64,000 nt of DNA from Colwellia sp. E2M01 (GCF_018860585.1 NZ_JAHKPR010000030.1:83444-147443), one strand, 5' to 3'; shown: positions 37,266 through 47,194, counted from the stretch's first letter. Program-made: numbers and translations. The notes: generated from the letters alone by a model not told the origin.

Positions 37266-38438
37266 ATGTCGACTATTTCTCCTCATATAGCCTCTTTACT
37301 GGCAGATACATCATATAAAATAAAAGATTCTGGACGTGCTGGTTATCAGCTTGGAAAAAATGCAAAAAAATTAAATAAATTTTTTACTTTTGATTTGTCG
37401 GATGGACCAGTCAAAGGGGTTTCAGGAGGTTTTCTATCACATCTTTTTAATCGAACAACTGGTTTTGCTTTGCTTGGTCAAGGAAAGGGCGTATATAAAG
37501 GCGATCATGTTATTGCAATAAGGGGTACAGCCTCATTACGAGATGCTATAACCGATGCCCATGTCGGATTAACTGGATCAGCAACGGGTACAAGTGTACA
37601 TGCAGGTTTTAATAAAACTTTTTACAGCATGAAGCCTGCTTTTCAAGCATATATTTCTCAAATACAAAATAAAGGTTCAATCGGTACCGTTCATTGTGTA
37701 GGCCATAGCTTAGGAGGAGCGCTAGCTGGGTTGACTGCTGACTGGCTTAAAAGTGAATATGGAATGCCTGTTAATTTATATACCTTTGGCTCACCAAGAA
37801 TTGGGTTAAGTAGTTTTTCAGCTCAAACAACGGCTAGAGTCGATAATATTTTTCGTTGTACCCACGGTGCAGATCCTGTACCTAAAGTGCCTTTGTGGCC
37901 GTTTATTCATGCGCCTTATAATGGCACAGAATATAGATTGAATAGTGGTCAAGGTTTTAACCCAAGTGCACATAAAATGGGTGTAAATGGTAATCCCGGT
38001 TATGTTAACTCAGCTAAGGGAAATGACTGGGGTTCCTTGCAAAGACGTTCTGATAACTTTTTAAATACACCGGTGCGTTTAGATTACAATAATCGAAATC
38101 AAGCTTCTTACAGTGCTTATTGGGCCGATAAAATTAGTGCTGCACTTATCACTTTGCTTAAAGATGAAGGTTACTATCAAGCAATATTAGCGCAAGCTTC
38201 AGTTGGCTCAGCGTTAACGTTTTATGATTTAGTTTCTAGAACTTTAGTTAAAGTAGCACAAGCTTCAGTTAAACGTTCCAAGCAAGTTGCTGGTTTGCTC
38301 GGCCATATGCTGGCCTTTGCCGGACAAACAACATATAAATTGGCTGAACTGACTTATGATGTTATCAAGTGGGTTTTTGATAAAACATTAGGGGTCTTAT
38401 ATCGTTCAGTAAGAGAAGCGATTAATAGCGCCATGTAA
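37266..38438 (+). CDS. Class-3 lipase, candidate T6SS phospholipase effector
   Basis: A 390-aa protein without a signal peptide. The alpha/beta hydrolase core has the elbow GHSLGGALA with nucleophile Ser148, LYTFGSPRIG, a likely acid Asp203 in GADPVPKVPL and a likely His236 in NPSAHKMG, the lipase_3 pattern. Residues 270-390 form a helical C-terminal extension with AQASVGSALTFYDL and AQASVKRSKQVAGL, possibly a membrane-inserting or delivery region. Its place inside the T6SS locus and after an exported immunity-like gene makes it a probable effector of the Tle type. I cannot assign it to a numbered Tle family. Confidence 0.82.
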   Translation: MSTISPHIASLLADTSYKIKDSGRAGYQLGKNAKKLNKFFTFDLSDGPVKGVSGGFLSHLFNRTTGFALLGQGKGVYKGDHVIAIRGTASLRDAITDAHVGLTGSATGTSVHAGFNKTFYSMKPAFQAYISQIQNKGSIGTVHCVGHSLGGALAGLTADWLKSEYGMPVNLYTFGSPRIGLSSFSAQTTARVDNIFRCTHGADPVPKVPLWPFIHAPYNGTEYRLNSGQGFNPSAHKMGVNGNPGYVNSAKGNDWGSLQRRSDNFLNTPVRLDYNNRNQASYSAYWADKISAALITLLKDEGYYQAILAQASVGSALTFYDLVSRTLVKVAQASVKRSKQVAGLLGHMLAFAGQTTYKLAELTYDVIKWVFDKTLGVLYRSVREAINSAM

Positions 38439-38490
38439 ATTTTAAGACTCAAATAATCTAGATTTCTCTATCTTCAGTCATTTTAAGGAT

Positions 38491-38529
38491 AAAAAACACA
38501 GGTTAAGTGTTAATTTTACCGTGTTTTTT
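38491..38529 (+). terminator. Terminator after the lipase gene
   Basis: AAAAAACAC (38491-38499) pairs with GTGTTTTTT (38521-38529), with an imperfect inner extension (GGTTAA against TTTTACC). The A and T tracts flanking the stem support a terminator that closes the effector array. Confidence 0.7.
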
Positions 38530-38664
38530 ATTTGTATTTTGCTCCATAAAGTGAAAGTAAGTTCAGACGTTGAGTCAGGTTTTTACATAAATTACAGTAT
38601 TAATATAAGGCACTATTTTCACTATTAATAGTAGCCTTGACCTTGTGCTCTTAGGCAATAGAAA

Positions 38665-39411
38665 ATGAATTTTAACATTGTTTTATTAATAGTATTTTTA
38701 TTAATACCTTTTGTTATTTATCGCGACTATAAAGTGGGTCACGATAAATGTGAGCATAATAGTGAACTTTTTTTAGCTTCTATACCATTAATAGCGCTTT
38801 TTTATTTAACGCACTTTTTTTATGCGTTATTGATGTTAATGCTACTTGTTTTATACGGAATAGGGTTAAAAATAATTGCTCATAAATATCGTTGGCTTAA
38901 ATTCGATATACAGCTAATGAGAAGTTATAGCATAGGTAGTGTAGGCTGTGGCGTTTTTGCGTTTGGGCTTTATAAGTTAGTGGCTTATTTATGGTCTTTA
39001 ATCAGTACAGTAAATTTTTCCCTACTAACACAACAAGATGTATGGCTTAAGAAAACAAACGATGTAGTCGATACACTAAACCATTGGCCTTATATAGCTT
39101 ATAGCATAGTTATTACCACTATATTATTAGCTACCATATTTGATCGTATGCCAAAGCGACAAAATAAAGATGAATATTCTGTTTTTTTTGTACTTTTTCT
39201 TATTCCGGCTTCTTTGGTTTTACCTTGGTTCAGTGAGCATTATTGGTGGTTTTTATTGGTAACTTTTACACTTGTGCCATTGGTGGTGTTCTTCGTTTAT
39301 GGTTACACAGAGGAAAATAAACACGAAGCCATCGATATAACAAGGCTCTTTAGTTATGTTTATTTCGCACTCAGCCATTTTAATGTGTTTTTTTATTGGT
39401 TGCTTGGTTAA
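38665..39411 (+). CDS. Multi-pass membrane protein of unknown function
   Basis: A 248-aa very hydrophobic protein with about seven or eight membrane segments (roughly residues 1-19, 35-52, 54-71, 91-113, 142-160, 171-189, 193-214, 228-248). I do not recognise the family. It lies between the effector array and tssL with its own upstream gap (226 bp) and 129 bp before tssL. It could be a T6SS accessory, an immunity protein against a membrane toxin or an unrelated passenger. No enzymatic motif is visible. Confidence 0.7.
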   Translation: MNFNIVLLIVFLLIPFVIYRDYKVGHDKCEHNSELFLASIPLIALFYLTHFFYALLMLMLLVLYGIGLKIIAHKYRWLKFDIQLMRSYSIGSVGCGVFAFGLYKLVAYLWSLISTVNFSLLTQQDVWLKKTNDVVDTLNHWPYIAYSIVITTILLATIFDRMPKRQNKDEYSVFFVLFLIPASLVLPWFSEHYWWFLLVTFTLVPLVVFFVYGYTEENKHEAIDITRLFSYVYFALSHFNVFFYWLLG

Positions 39412-39540
39412 CTTTGCTAAAAGTACTTTTTACATACTCTAAAACCTTTAGTGCATAGATCTTTGTATAACTAGAGGTTTTTATATCTACATTATTTATG
39501 CTATTCAAAAATAGCGGATAAATTAAGGACTAATATTACC

Positions 39541-40836
39541 GTGAACGATAAAACAATAGTCAAACCAAGGCCAGGCCGCGGTGCAGGCTCGTTTAATAAA
39601 TTAGATAGCCAACTCGAAGATAAAAGTAGTAAAACGATTGTGCATGAAGACAAAATAAATAGTCGTGCATATCATACTATCCTTACTATGACTGATAACC
39701 CATTAGTAGATAATGCAGGGGTATTACTTTCAACAGGTATTAAATTAAGAAATACCCAGCAACATGATGACGTTAATACCTTAAGGTTACAGTGTATTGA
39801 TTTAATTAAAAATTATGAACATACGTTAAGAGCCGCTAATGTACCTACTGAAGATATTCAGTCAGCTCGCTATTGTTTATGTAGTTTCCTAGATGAAATT
39901 ATTTTGAACTCACCTTGGGGTGGGGATAGTCTATGGTCGTCAGAAAGTCTGCTGTCAACTTTTCACAGTGAAACATTTGGTGGGGAGTACTTTTATACCC
40001 TGCTTGAAAGTGCTTTACAGTATCCAGCAGAAAAGAATCATTTACTTGAATTGATGTACCTTTGTTTAACCTTGGGTTTTGTTGGAAAGATGAAAGTCGA
40101 GGCGCAAGGTGAGCAGAAGCTAGAAGATTTAAGAGATAAAGCTTATCACAGTGTGCAATCCTTTAAAGGAGACTTACTGCGCGAATTATCGCCGGGTTGG
40201 CGAGATAAAGTTATTCATAATACTGAATTCCAGCAACCTTTTCCTTTATGGGTCATTGGTGCTTTATTTGGTGTACTGCTTCTCTTCATTTACATGTCTT
40301 TTAGCTATAGCATTAATAGTTATTCATCAAGCGTATATAAAGAGTTGGTCTCTTTAGTGCCATGGTATGACAATGATAAAACTCAAATTCAGCACATGAG
40401 TAGAGATGAAGCCCTCGTATTACAACAATTACTGCAAACAGAAATAGATAAAAACTTACTCGAAGTTGAACAGCTATCCGACAGAATAAGAATTCGAATC
40501 GGTGCTGGCGCTTTGTTTGCGTCGGGTAGTACAAAGCCTAGAGTCGACTTTGAACCTATATTAGCCAAAATTGCCAGAACACTTGAAGGTACTCAAGGAA
40601 AAATATTAATCACAGGTCATACAGATGACGAACCCATTTTTACTACAAAATATCCTTCTAATTGGCATTTATCATTAGCAAGAGCGACATCAATCGGCAA
40701 CTTTTTGGCAAATAATGCATCATTAAAAGGACGTTTATGGCCAGAAGGAATAGGTGAGTCACAACCACGAGTTGATAATAGTAATGAGTATAATCGCTCA
40801 TTAAATCGTCGTATTGAAATAGACTTGTTGTTTTAG
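39541..40836 (+). CDS. tssL: T6SS inner-membrane protein TssL (DotU/IcmH) with OmpA-like C-terminus
   Basis: TssL anchors the baseplate at the inner membrane with TssM. The cytosolic DotU domain spans about residues 55-215 (YCLCSFLDEIILNSPWG, FFYTLLESAL-like YFYTLLESALQYP, LGFVGKMKVE), with one membrane segment at about 234-255 (LWVIGALFGVLLLFIYMSF). A periplasmic OmpA-like peptidoglycan-binding domain follows at about 310-431 (ILITGHTDDEPI, LSLARATSIGNFL, NRSLNRRIEIDL). The start codon is GTG. It heads the long rightward operon, 20 bp before tssM. Confidence 0.95.
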   Translation: MNDKTIVKPRPGRGAGSFNKLDSQLEDKSSKTIVHEDKINSRAYHTILTMTDNPLVDNAGVLLSTGIKLRNTQQHDDVNTLRLQCIDLIKNYEHTLRAANVPTEDIQSARYCLCSFLDEIILNSPWGGDSLWSSESLLSTFHSETFGGEYFYTLLESALQYPAEKNHLLELMYLCLTLGFVGKMKVEAQGEQKLEDLRDKAYHSVQSFKGDLLRELSPGWRDKVIHNTEFQQPFPLWVIGALFGVLLLFIYMSFSYSINSYSSSVYKELVSLVPWYDNDKTQIQHMSRDEALVLQQLLQTEIDKNLLEVEQLSDRIRIRIGAGALFASGSTKPRVDFEPILAKIARTLEGTQGKILITGHTDDEPIFTTKYPSNWHLSLARATSIGNFLANNASLKGRLWPEGIGESQPRVDNSNEYNRSLNRRIEIDLLF

Positions 40837-40855
40837 TTGTTCACAGGGAATTGTT

Positions 40856-43800
40856 ATGTCATTTAAAGAAAGCTTTAAAAAAATTATTACCAAATTAAAA
40901 TCAAAAACTGTGATCACTATAGTAGGATTTATCTGTTTGGCATTACTCATATGGTTTGGCGGGCCATTAATTGCTATTGCAGGTTACGAACCACTCATCA
41001 GTATATCTGCTCGTATTATTCTCTTATTAATTATCATAATTATTTGGGGGGCCATTAAGTTTGCAAGTAAAGTACAAGACAAAAAACAAAGTGAAGAAAT
41101 GGTAAATAACCTAATCAATGGTGAAGATGAGAGTAACGGTAGTTCAACTGAAGAAACAGTGAAGAGCGAAATAAACGTTCTACATAAAAAAATGGTGCAA
41201 GCCTTAGATATTTTAAAAACGACTAAATTTGCGAATAGCAAAAGCATATACGAATTACCTTGGTATATCATGATTGGTCCTCCTGGATCAGGGAAGACTA
41301 CGGCTATTCAGCAATCAGGACTAGAATACCCATTACAAGAAAAGATGGGGATAGACATGATACAAGGCGTTGGAGGTACACGTCATTGTGATTGGTGGTT
41401 TACTAATAAAGCAGTTTTAATTGACACCGCAGGACGATATACAACCCAAGATAGTCATGCGAAACAAGATTCTCGTGCCTGGCAGGGGTTTCTCGGGTTA
41501 CTTAAAAAGTTTAGGCCATTACGCCCTATTAATGGTGTCATTATTAGTATGGGGATGTCTGAATTATTAAATCAAACTAAAACAGAAAGAAATTTGCATG
41601 CTAGAGCAATAAAGCAACGCCTACAAGAATTACAAAATCAACTAGGTATGACTTTTCCTGTTTATGTACTTTTTTCTAAATGTGATTTGATCGCCGGATT
41701 TAATGAGTTTTTTGATGATTTCGCACAAGAAGATTGTGAGCAAATTTGGGGGGTATCTTTTCCGCTCTCTACTGATAACGAACAAGAAAGTATTGTTAGT
41801 ACCTTCAATAAAGAATTTCATGCTTTACTAAGTAATTTAAATGCACGTATCAATGCTAGGTTAAAAAATGAAAGAGATCTTGACCGTCGAGCAGCCATAT
41901 ACGAATTTCCAAAACAGTTACGTTTATTACAAAGTGCTGCAGACGATTTTTTAAAAGAAATATTTTCACCTAACGCTTATGAAGAAGCTCCTTTGTTACG
42001 TGGTGTGTATCTAACCAGTGCAACACAAGAGGGAACACCAATTGATCACCTTTCTTCAACCTTAGCGGCAGGTGGTAAAGTAGAATTAAAAGCGAGTGAA
42101 GTAAAACATCAACGCAGCTATTTTATAAAACGTTTACTCGAAGATGTCATTTTTCCAGAAAAAAACTTGGCTTCGGTTAACCGACAACACGACAAACAAA
42201 ACTTGTTACTAAGGCATGCTACTGTGGCTGTTGCATCAGTGATAACAATTTTCTTTACTTACGGTTGGTGGTCTAGCTACGCTTGGAACACAGAGCTTGT
42301 TGATCACACAAAAGATGCTGTTGTTGAATACCAAAAAATTACTGATGGCGGTTTAACAGCACAATCTGAAATTATCACGTTAACTAAAGGTTTATCAACG
42401 TTGAGAAATTTCCCTGTTGGGTATGCTAATGAAGAAAGCGAAGATGCTCGTACGCTAGGTTTATATCAAGGAAATAAATTAAAACAACCCGCAAGTGCGG
42501 CTTATGAAAGAGCACTGGATGCCTTTTTATTACCTTATTTAACAAAAGCACTAACAAAAGAAATGTTAGAAAACTCCACTCATTTAAACTATGTATACGA
42601 AACACTGAAAACGTACTTAATGTTATTTAACCCTGAGTATTTTGAAGAAGAAGATATTAAAATTTGGTTCTCTGCGTACTTTGATAGAAATATACCAGGA
42701 AAAATAAATGCCTCCATTAGAAGTGAACTTAATCAACATTTAGCTACATTACTTTCAAAGGGGACAAGAGGGGATGAATATAATGAAGACGCAGTATTAG
42801 AAGCACGACAGACACTGACTATGTTACCACTAGTTGAACGAGCTTATCAGCGTTTAAAAAGTGACTTTGTTGATAGTAGTATTCCTGATTTCAAATTAAT
42901 TGACATATTGAGTCTTGATAGCCTGCAAGGTTTTGCATTTCAAAGTGAGCGAAATTTTGATGAAGGTATTCCAGGTCTTTATACTTATAATGGTTTTCAT
43001 GGTATTTTTAGCATTGAAAAAAATAGAATTATAAAACGATTAATCGAAGATAGTTGGGTCTATGGAGATGACTTAAACACGCTAGACGAAGCGACTAAAT
43101 CACAAATTACCTCACAATTAGAACAAAAATATATACGAGATTATATTTTTTATTGGGAAGACTTTTTAAGTGATTTAACGGTTAAACCAATAAACTCGTT
43201 AAGTGAAGGTGTTGAAATCACTCGAGCGCTATCAAGCCCTGATGCACCAATTAAAAGCATTATTGCTGCTGCTAAAAAAAACCTACAATTAACGAAACTG
43301 CCATTGTCTAAAAATACGAAAGCTGCTACAGAAGTAGCGAAAAGCACAACAGATGTATTATTTGCTTCGAAAAAATCAAGAATTAGCCGGCTATTGCCTG
43401 ATGAGCCTTTAGAGTTAGATATTGATTTACCTGGTCAAGAGGTTGAGTTTGCCTTTACTGATCTTCTTGCTGTTAATATAAAAGCGTTAGATGAAATACA
43501 AGCAACGCTAAGATTAATTAATCGTAGTATGGATAAAGCAAGTGGCGCTTCACAAGAGAAAACAACGTATATGAATCAGCGTTTAGAGAGTGATTTCTCT
43601 TCTTTAGGAAGCAATTTACAAAAACAAGTATCTGATATGCCTTTTCCTGTTATTGACTGGCTAACACCTATAGCTAAACGCACTAAAGGCTTTGCGCAAA
43701 ATAACCAAAGCCAACGTTTGAATGGAATTTGGAAGTCTCAAGTATTATCTGAATACCGTAGGGCAATTAAAGGCCGTTATCCATTTAGACGCAATACAAG

Positions 43801-44404
43801 TATAGACGTTAGAGTAAAAGATTTTAGTCGATTTTTTGCATACGGTGGTACGCTCGATAAATTTTGGAATAAATATTTAGCTGAACATGTCGATACCAGC
43901 AAATCTACTTGGTATTTTACTAAAAATATTGGTATCAGCACTGATGTGTTAGCAATGTATCAACGAGCTCATATTATCAGAGAAGCATTTTTCGAAGCTG
44001 ACAATAAAACGCCTAAAGTCTACTTTAGTCTAGAGGCGCAATACCTTGATCGAAATATTAGTCAATTTATGTTAGAAATTGATGGAAAACAACTAAACTA
44101 TCGCCATGGACCTACTAGAAAAGAACAGTTTGTTTGGCCAGGTGTAAGTGCTAATAATGAGACAAGAATAGCTTTTACGCCACCAAATGGAGGTCGACCA
44201 CTAAATAAAAAATATACTGGTGAATGGTCGCTATTTAAACTCTTGGATGATTTAAGTAGTGTACGACCAGAAACTAAAAAAGACGGCTTGTTAAAAATAT
44301 CGCTCAGTGGTTATAAAGCTGATATTAAGTTTATTGCAAACAGTGTGAATAATCCTTTCTGGATGTTGAATTTGGAGAGTTTTTCATGTCCAACAACCCT
44401 ATAG
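40856..44404 (+). CDS. tssM: T6SS inner-membrane protein TssM (IcmF)
   Basis: The central spanning subunit of the membrane complex. Two N-terminal membrane segments (about residues 18-43 and 49-68) are followed by a cytosolic NTPase domain with Walker A GPPGSGKTT at 141-149 and LIDTAGRYT. A third membrane segment (about 450-472) precedes the large periplasmic IcmF-related and DUF1215 regions that contact TssJ. It is 1182 aa, a normal size. Its 3' end overlaps tagF by 19 bp. Confidence 0.96.
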   Translation: MSFKESFKKIITKLKSKTVITIVGFICLALLIWFGGPLIAIAGYEPLISISARIILLLIIIIIWGAIKFASKVQDKKQSEEMVNNLINGEDESNGSSTEETVKSEINVLHKKMVQALDILKTTKFANSKSIYELPWYIMIGPPGSGKTTAIQQSGLEYPLQEKMGIDMIQGVGGTRHCDWWFTNKAVLIDTAGRYTTQDSHAKQDSRAWQGFLGLLKKFRPLRPINGVIISMGMSELLNQTKTERNLHARAIKQRLQELQNQLGMTFPVYVLFSKCDLIAGFNEFFDDFAQEDCEQIWGVSFPLSTDNEQESIVSTFNKEFHALLSNLNARINARLKNERDLDRRAAIYEFPKQLRLLQSAADDFLKEIFSPNAYEEAPLLRGVYLTSATQEGTPIDHLSSTLAAGGKVELKASEVKHQRSYFIKRLLEDVIFPEKNLASVNRQHDKQNLLLRHATVAVASVITIFFTYGWWSSYAWNTELVDHTKDAVVEYQKITDGGLTAQSEIITLTKGLSTLRNFPVGYANEESEDARTLGLYQGNKLKQPASAAYERALDAFLLPYLTKALTKEMLENSTHLNYVYETLKTYLMLFNPEYFEEEDIKIWFSAYFDRNIPGKINASIRSELNQHLATLLSKGTRGDEYNEDAVLEARQTLTMLPLVERAYQRLKSDFVDSSIPDFKLIDILSLDSLQGFAFQSERNFDEGIPGLYTYNGFHGIFSIEKNRIIKRLIEDSWVYGDDLNTLDEATKSQITSQLEQKYIRDYIFYWEDFLSDLTVKPINSLSEGVEITRALSSPDAPIKSIIAAAKKNLQLTKLPLSKNTKAATEVAKSTTDVLFASKKSRISRLLPDEPLELDIDLPGQEVEFAFTDLLAVNIKALDEIQATLRLINRSMDKASGASQEKTTYMNQRLESDFSSLGSNLQKQVSDMPFPVIDWLTPIAKRTKGFAQNNQSQRLNGIWKSQVLSEYRRAIKGRYPFRRNTSIDVRVKDFSRFFAYGGTLDKFWNKYLAEHVDTSKSTWYFTKNIGISTDVLAMYQRAHIIREAFFEADNKTPKVYFSLEAQYLDRNISQFMLEIDGKQLNYRHGPTRKEQFVWPGVSANNETRIAFTPPNGGRPLNKKYTGEWSLFKLLDDLSSVRPETKKDGLLKISLSGYKADIKFIANSVNNPFWMLNLESFSCPTTL

Positions 44405-45102
44405 ACTCAATAGGCTTTTGTGGCAAAATTCCGATAAAAGGTGATTTTGTACAAAGTAAATTAAACAATGACTTTTTAAAACATTGGAACGAGTGGTTGC
44501 AAGCTGTTATTGCCGTCAGCAAAGAGCAATTAGAAGACGACTGGTTAGATTGTTATTTAACTAGTCCTATTTGGCACTTTTCACTTTCTGCAGGTATTTG
44601 TTGTGATTCCCCCATGATTGGAACAGTAATACCGAGTATTGACCAAGTTAATAGACCATTTCCTTTTACTCTTGCAACTGAGCATAACAATTCCGCATTG
44701 CAAGGGTGGTATAAAAATACATGGTCAGAAAAATTTGAAGAAATGATCCTAAAAGTCCTGAATGATGATTTTGACTTTGATGATTGGTGTACTATGTTGT
44801 CGAATGAAGAAGTTGCGATACAAAATACTAAAACTAATTCGGCAACGAGAGAATCTGAAGACAAAATTAAAAAAGCATGGGTAATTAAAGGTGATTCTCC
44901 CCCTGAATTACTTGATTTACTTCACCATCAGTACAGTCATCATTACGGCCGTTATAGTTTATGGTGGACGCTTGGATCATATTTCGTTGAGCCTTGTTTA
45001 ATTATTACCGAAGGTTTACCGCAAGTTAGTCAATTTTCAGCAATGTTAAATGGACAATGGCAAGAAAATAATTGGAATGTAACCAAAATATTAAAGGAAT
45101 AA
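44386..45102 (+). CDS. tagF: T6SS-associated protein TagF
   Basis: A post-translational regulator; in P. aeruginosa TagF represses H1-T6SS assembly by binding Fha. The sequence SIGFCGKIPIKGDFVQSKLNNDFLKHWNEWLQ is typical of the TagF/ImpM family, as is DSPMIGTVIPSIDQVNRPFPFTL. It is 238 aa. It starts inside the end of tssM and is followed by the phosphatase gene with 2 bp between. Confidence 0.92.
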   Translation: MSNNPIDSIGFCGKIPIKGDFVQSKLNNDFLKHWNEWLQAVIAVSKEQLEDDWLDCYLTSPIWHFSLSAGICCDSPMIGTVIPSIDQVNRPFPFTLATEHNNSALQGWYKNTWSEKFEEMILKVLNDDFDFDDWCTMLSNEEVAIQNTKTNSATRESEDKIKKAWVIKGDSPPELLDLLHHQYSHHYGRYSLWWTLGSYFVEPCLIITEGLPQVSQFSAMLNGQWQENNWNVTKILKE

Positions 45103-45104
45103 TC

Positions 45105-45878
45105 ATGTATTTATCAAGCCATGCGCAAACGCATCGAGGTACCGTTCGACAAATAAATGAAGATGCTTTTCTTGAGTTACCTCAACAAGGTATATGGGTC
45201 GTCGCCGATGGTATGGGTGGGCATGCGGCAGGTGATGTGGCTAGCCAATTGGTAATTGATAACATTCAAGACGCGGTTGAAAATAAAACATCAGATGAAG
45301 TTAGTACTGACATGTTAATTAAAATACTTCAGCAATGTAATACTCAATTACAAGAAATGAGTGAAAATCAATTTTTAGGTAAAGTGGTTGGAACGACTGT
45401 GGTTATTTTGTGGGTTAAAAAAAATGACTATTCACTTTTATGGGCTGGCGATAGTCGTGGTTATTTATTACGAAATAATAAACTACAACAAATAACTAAA
45501 GATCACAGTCAAGTTAATGACATGGTTGATGAGGGGATTTTAAAAGCTGAAGAAGCTGAAAGCCATCCATTAGCGAATGTGATTACTCGTGCCGTGGGAG
45601 TAGATAATAACTTAAATGTTGAGGTGAAAACAGCTCCACTTTTAGTGGGCGATGTTTTTTTATTATGTAGCGACGGTTTAAATAAAGAGGTAAGTGATAG
45701 TGAAATTGAACGAGCCTTACAACCCGGTAATATTATCGATGCAGGTATGGCGTTAATGCATGCATCATTAGTACGTAATGCAAGGGACAATGTTACTTGT
45801 ATTATTGCTAAAAATAACCAACGTGAAATTAATGTCATTAACAATGAGCATGATGCTACGATTCCAGTTTTTATATAG
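45105..45878 (+). CDS. pppA: PP2C-type protein phosphatase of the T6SS (PppA/Stp1)
   Basis: Removes phosphate from threonines added by the locus kinase, turning the T6SS off. The PP2C metal motifs are RQINEDAF, VVADGMGGHAAGD, LLWAGDSRGYLL, CSDGL and ARDNVTCI. The ATG at 45105 is preferred over an upstream in-frame ATG at 45072: AAAGGAA lies 7 bp ahead and homologues begin close to this point. It is 257 aa. Coupling to TagF by a 2-bp gap suggests joint translation. Confidence 0.94.
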   Translation: MYLSSHAQTHRGTVRQINEDAFLELPQQGIWVVADGMGGHAAGDVASQLVIDNIQDAVENKTSDEVSTDMLIKILQQCNTQLQEMSENQFLGKVVGTTVVILWVKKNDYSLLWAGDSRGYLLRNNKLQQITKDHSQVNDMVDEGILKAEEAESHPLANVITRAVGVDNNLNVEVKTAPLLVGDVFLLCSDGLNKEVSDSEIERALQPGNIIDAGMALMHASLVRNARDNVTCIIAKNNQREINVINNEHDATIPVFI

Positions 45879-45980
45879 AAAATCATTTCTTATTATAATC
45901 AATGAGTTATAGATTCTCTTGTTTTTATATAAAATATTTCGTTAATATTTGGTTAAATAACAAAATAAATAATTGCTATG

Positions 45981-45986
45981 TATAAT
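45981..45986 (+). promoter_or_regulatory. Possible promoter -10 box before tssA
   Basis: A consensus TATAAT (45981-45986) lies about 100 bp before tssA in the 209-bp gap after pppA. A matching -35 box is poor (TAACAA at 45958-45963 with 17-bp spacing). It may give the sheath genes a promoter separate from the membrane-complex genes. Confidence 0.4.
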
Positions 45987-46087
45987 CCACTTGTTTACTA
46001 TTGCAACTAAAATTTTACAAGTTAGTTTAAAATTTTACAATTCAATACGATTAAACAATTTACAATATATAACAAGGACGTTTTAAT

Positions 46088-47194
46088 TTGTTAGCTCAAA
46101 ATCTCAATATTGAAGATCTTATTCAACCTATTAATGCTGATATTGAAACGGGAACTAATCCTCGAGATGACGTTTCGCCTACTTCTATTTATTATCTCCT
46201 TAAAGATATCCGGAACACATCAAGAGCGAAAGAGCGAAAAGCTTTAGTTAATGATGAAAATCTACTTTCTATTGCAACTGATTGGCGTCCTATTCTTGAA
46301 CAGGTACCTGAAATATTAAAAAATCAATGTAAAGACTTAGAATTTGTTGCTTGGTTAGTTGAAGCACTTTGTCGTATACATGGCTTTAAAGGGCTAACCC
46401 TCGGTTTTACACTAGCAGCAGAATTAATAGAGAGATATTGGGACAATTTATATCCAACCCCAGATCTTGATGACCTTTCAGAACGTCTAGCACCACTAAT
46501 TGGTTTAAATGGTATTGAAAGTGAAGGATCATTAATACAACCAATTAAAGCTATTTTAATCACAGAAGGTCAATCAGAAGGACCATTTTCAACTTGGCAA
46601 TACGAGCAAGCACTTGATGTTGATCGACTAGATAACGATAAGCAAATTAAAAAATTTGAATCAGGCGCTGTTTCTTTAGAAGAAGTCGAGATTGCAATAA
46701 AAGAAACACCAGATAGTTTCTTTATACAGTTAAATAAAGACATTGATGACTCTATTCTCGCGTTTAATCGTTTGTCTGAAGTGATGGATGTTGCAATGGG
46801 CGGTGATCCTCAACCTACAAGCTATATCAGTGCCGCTATCCAAGCTTGTTCTATTTGTGTCAAACAACTTGCTGAAAACGTATTAAAAAAATCAGCGGAA
46901 GAAGAATACGTTGAAGAAGCCGAAGATACTGATAATGAAATGGAAAAAAGCGAATCTAATCTAGGTATCAATCAGCAGATAAATTCAAGAGAAAAAGCAA
47001 TTCAAAACTTAGATGTTATCGCTGCTTATTTTCGTAAAACAGAACCTCATTCACCAATGTCATATGCCATAGAGCAAGTGATACGTTGGAGCGAATTAAG
47101 TCTGCCAGAATTATTACAAGAGCTTATTCAAGATGGGGATGCCCGTAATGGTTTCTTCAAATTATCAGGCATTAGAACAGAAAACGAAACATAA
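46088..47194 (+). CDS. tssA: T6SS sheath-assembly protein TssA
   Basis: TssA primes and caps sheath and tube polymerisation. The N-terminal ImpA-like domain begins IEDLIQPINADIETGTNPRDD and contains CKDLEFVAWLVEALCRIHGFKGLTLG, the family signature. The C-terminal part (SREKAIQNLDVIAAYFRKTEPHSPMSYAIEQVIRW) is the short conserved dodecamer-forming end type. The start is TTG (46088) with AAGGA about 10 bp upstream. It is 368 aa. Confidence 0.94.
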   Translation: MLAQNLNIEDLIQPINADIETGTNPRDDVSPTSIYYLLKDIRNTSRAKERKALVNDENLLSIATDWRPILEQVPEILKNQCKDLEFVAWLVEALCRIHGFKGLTLGFTLAAELIERYWDNLYPTPDLDDLSERLAPLIGLNGIESEGSLIQPIKAILITEGQSEGPFSTWQYEQALDVDRLDNDKQIKKFESGAVSLEEVEIAIKETPDSFFIQLNKDIDDSILAFNRLSEVMDVAMGGDPQPTSYISAAIQACSICVKQLAENVLKKSAEEEYVEEAEDTDNEMEKSESNLGINQQINSREKAIQNLDVIAAYFRKTEPHSPMSYAIEQVIRWSELSLPELLQELIQDGDARNGFFKLSGIRTENET

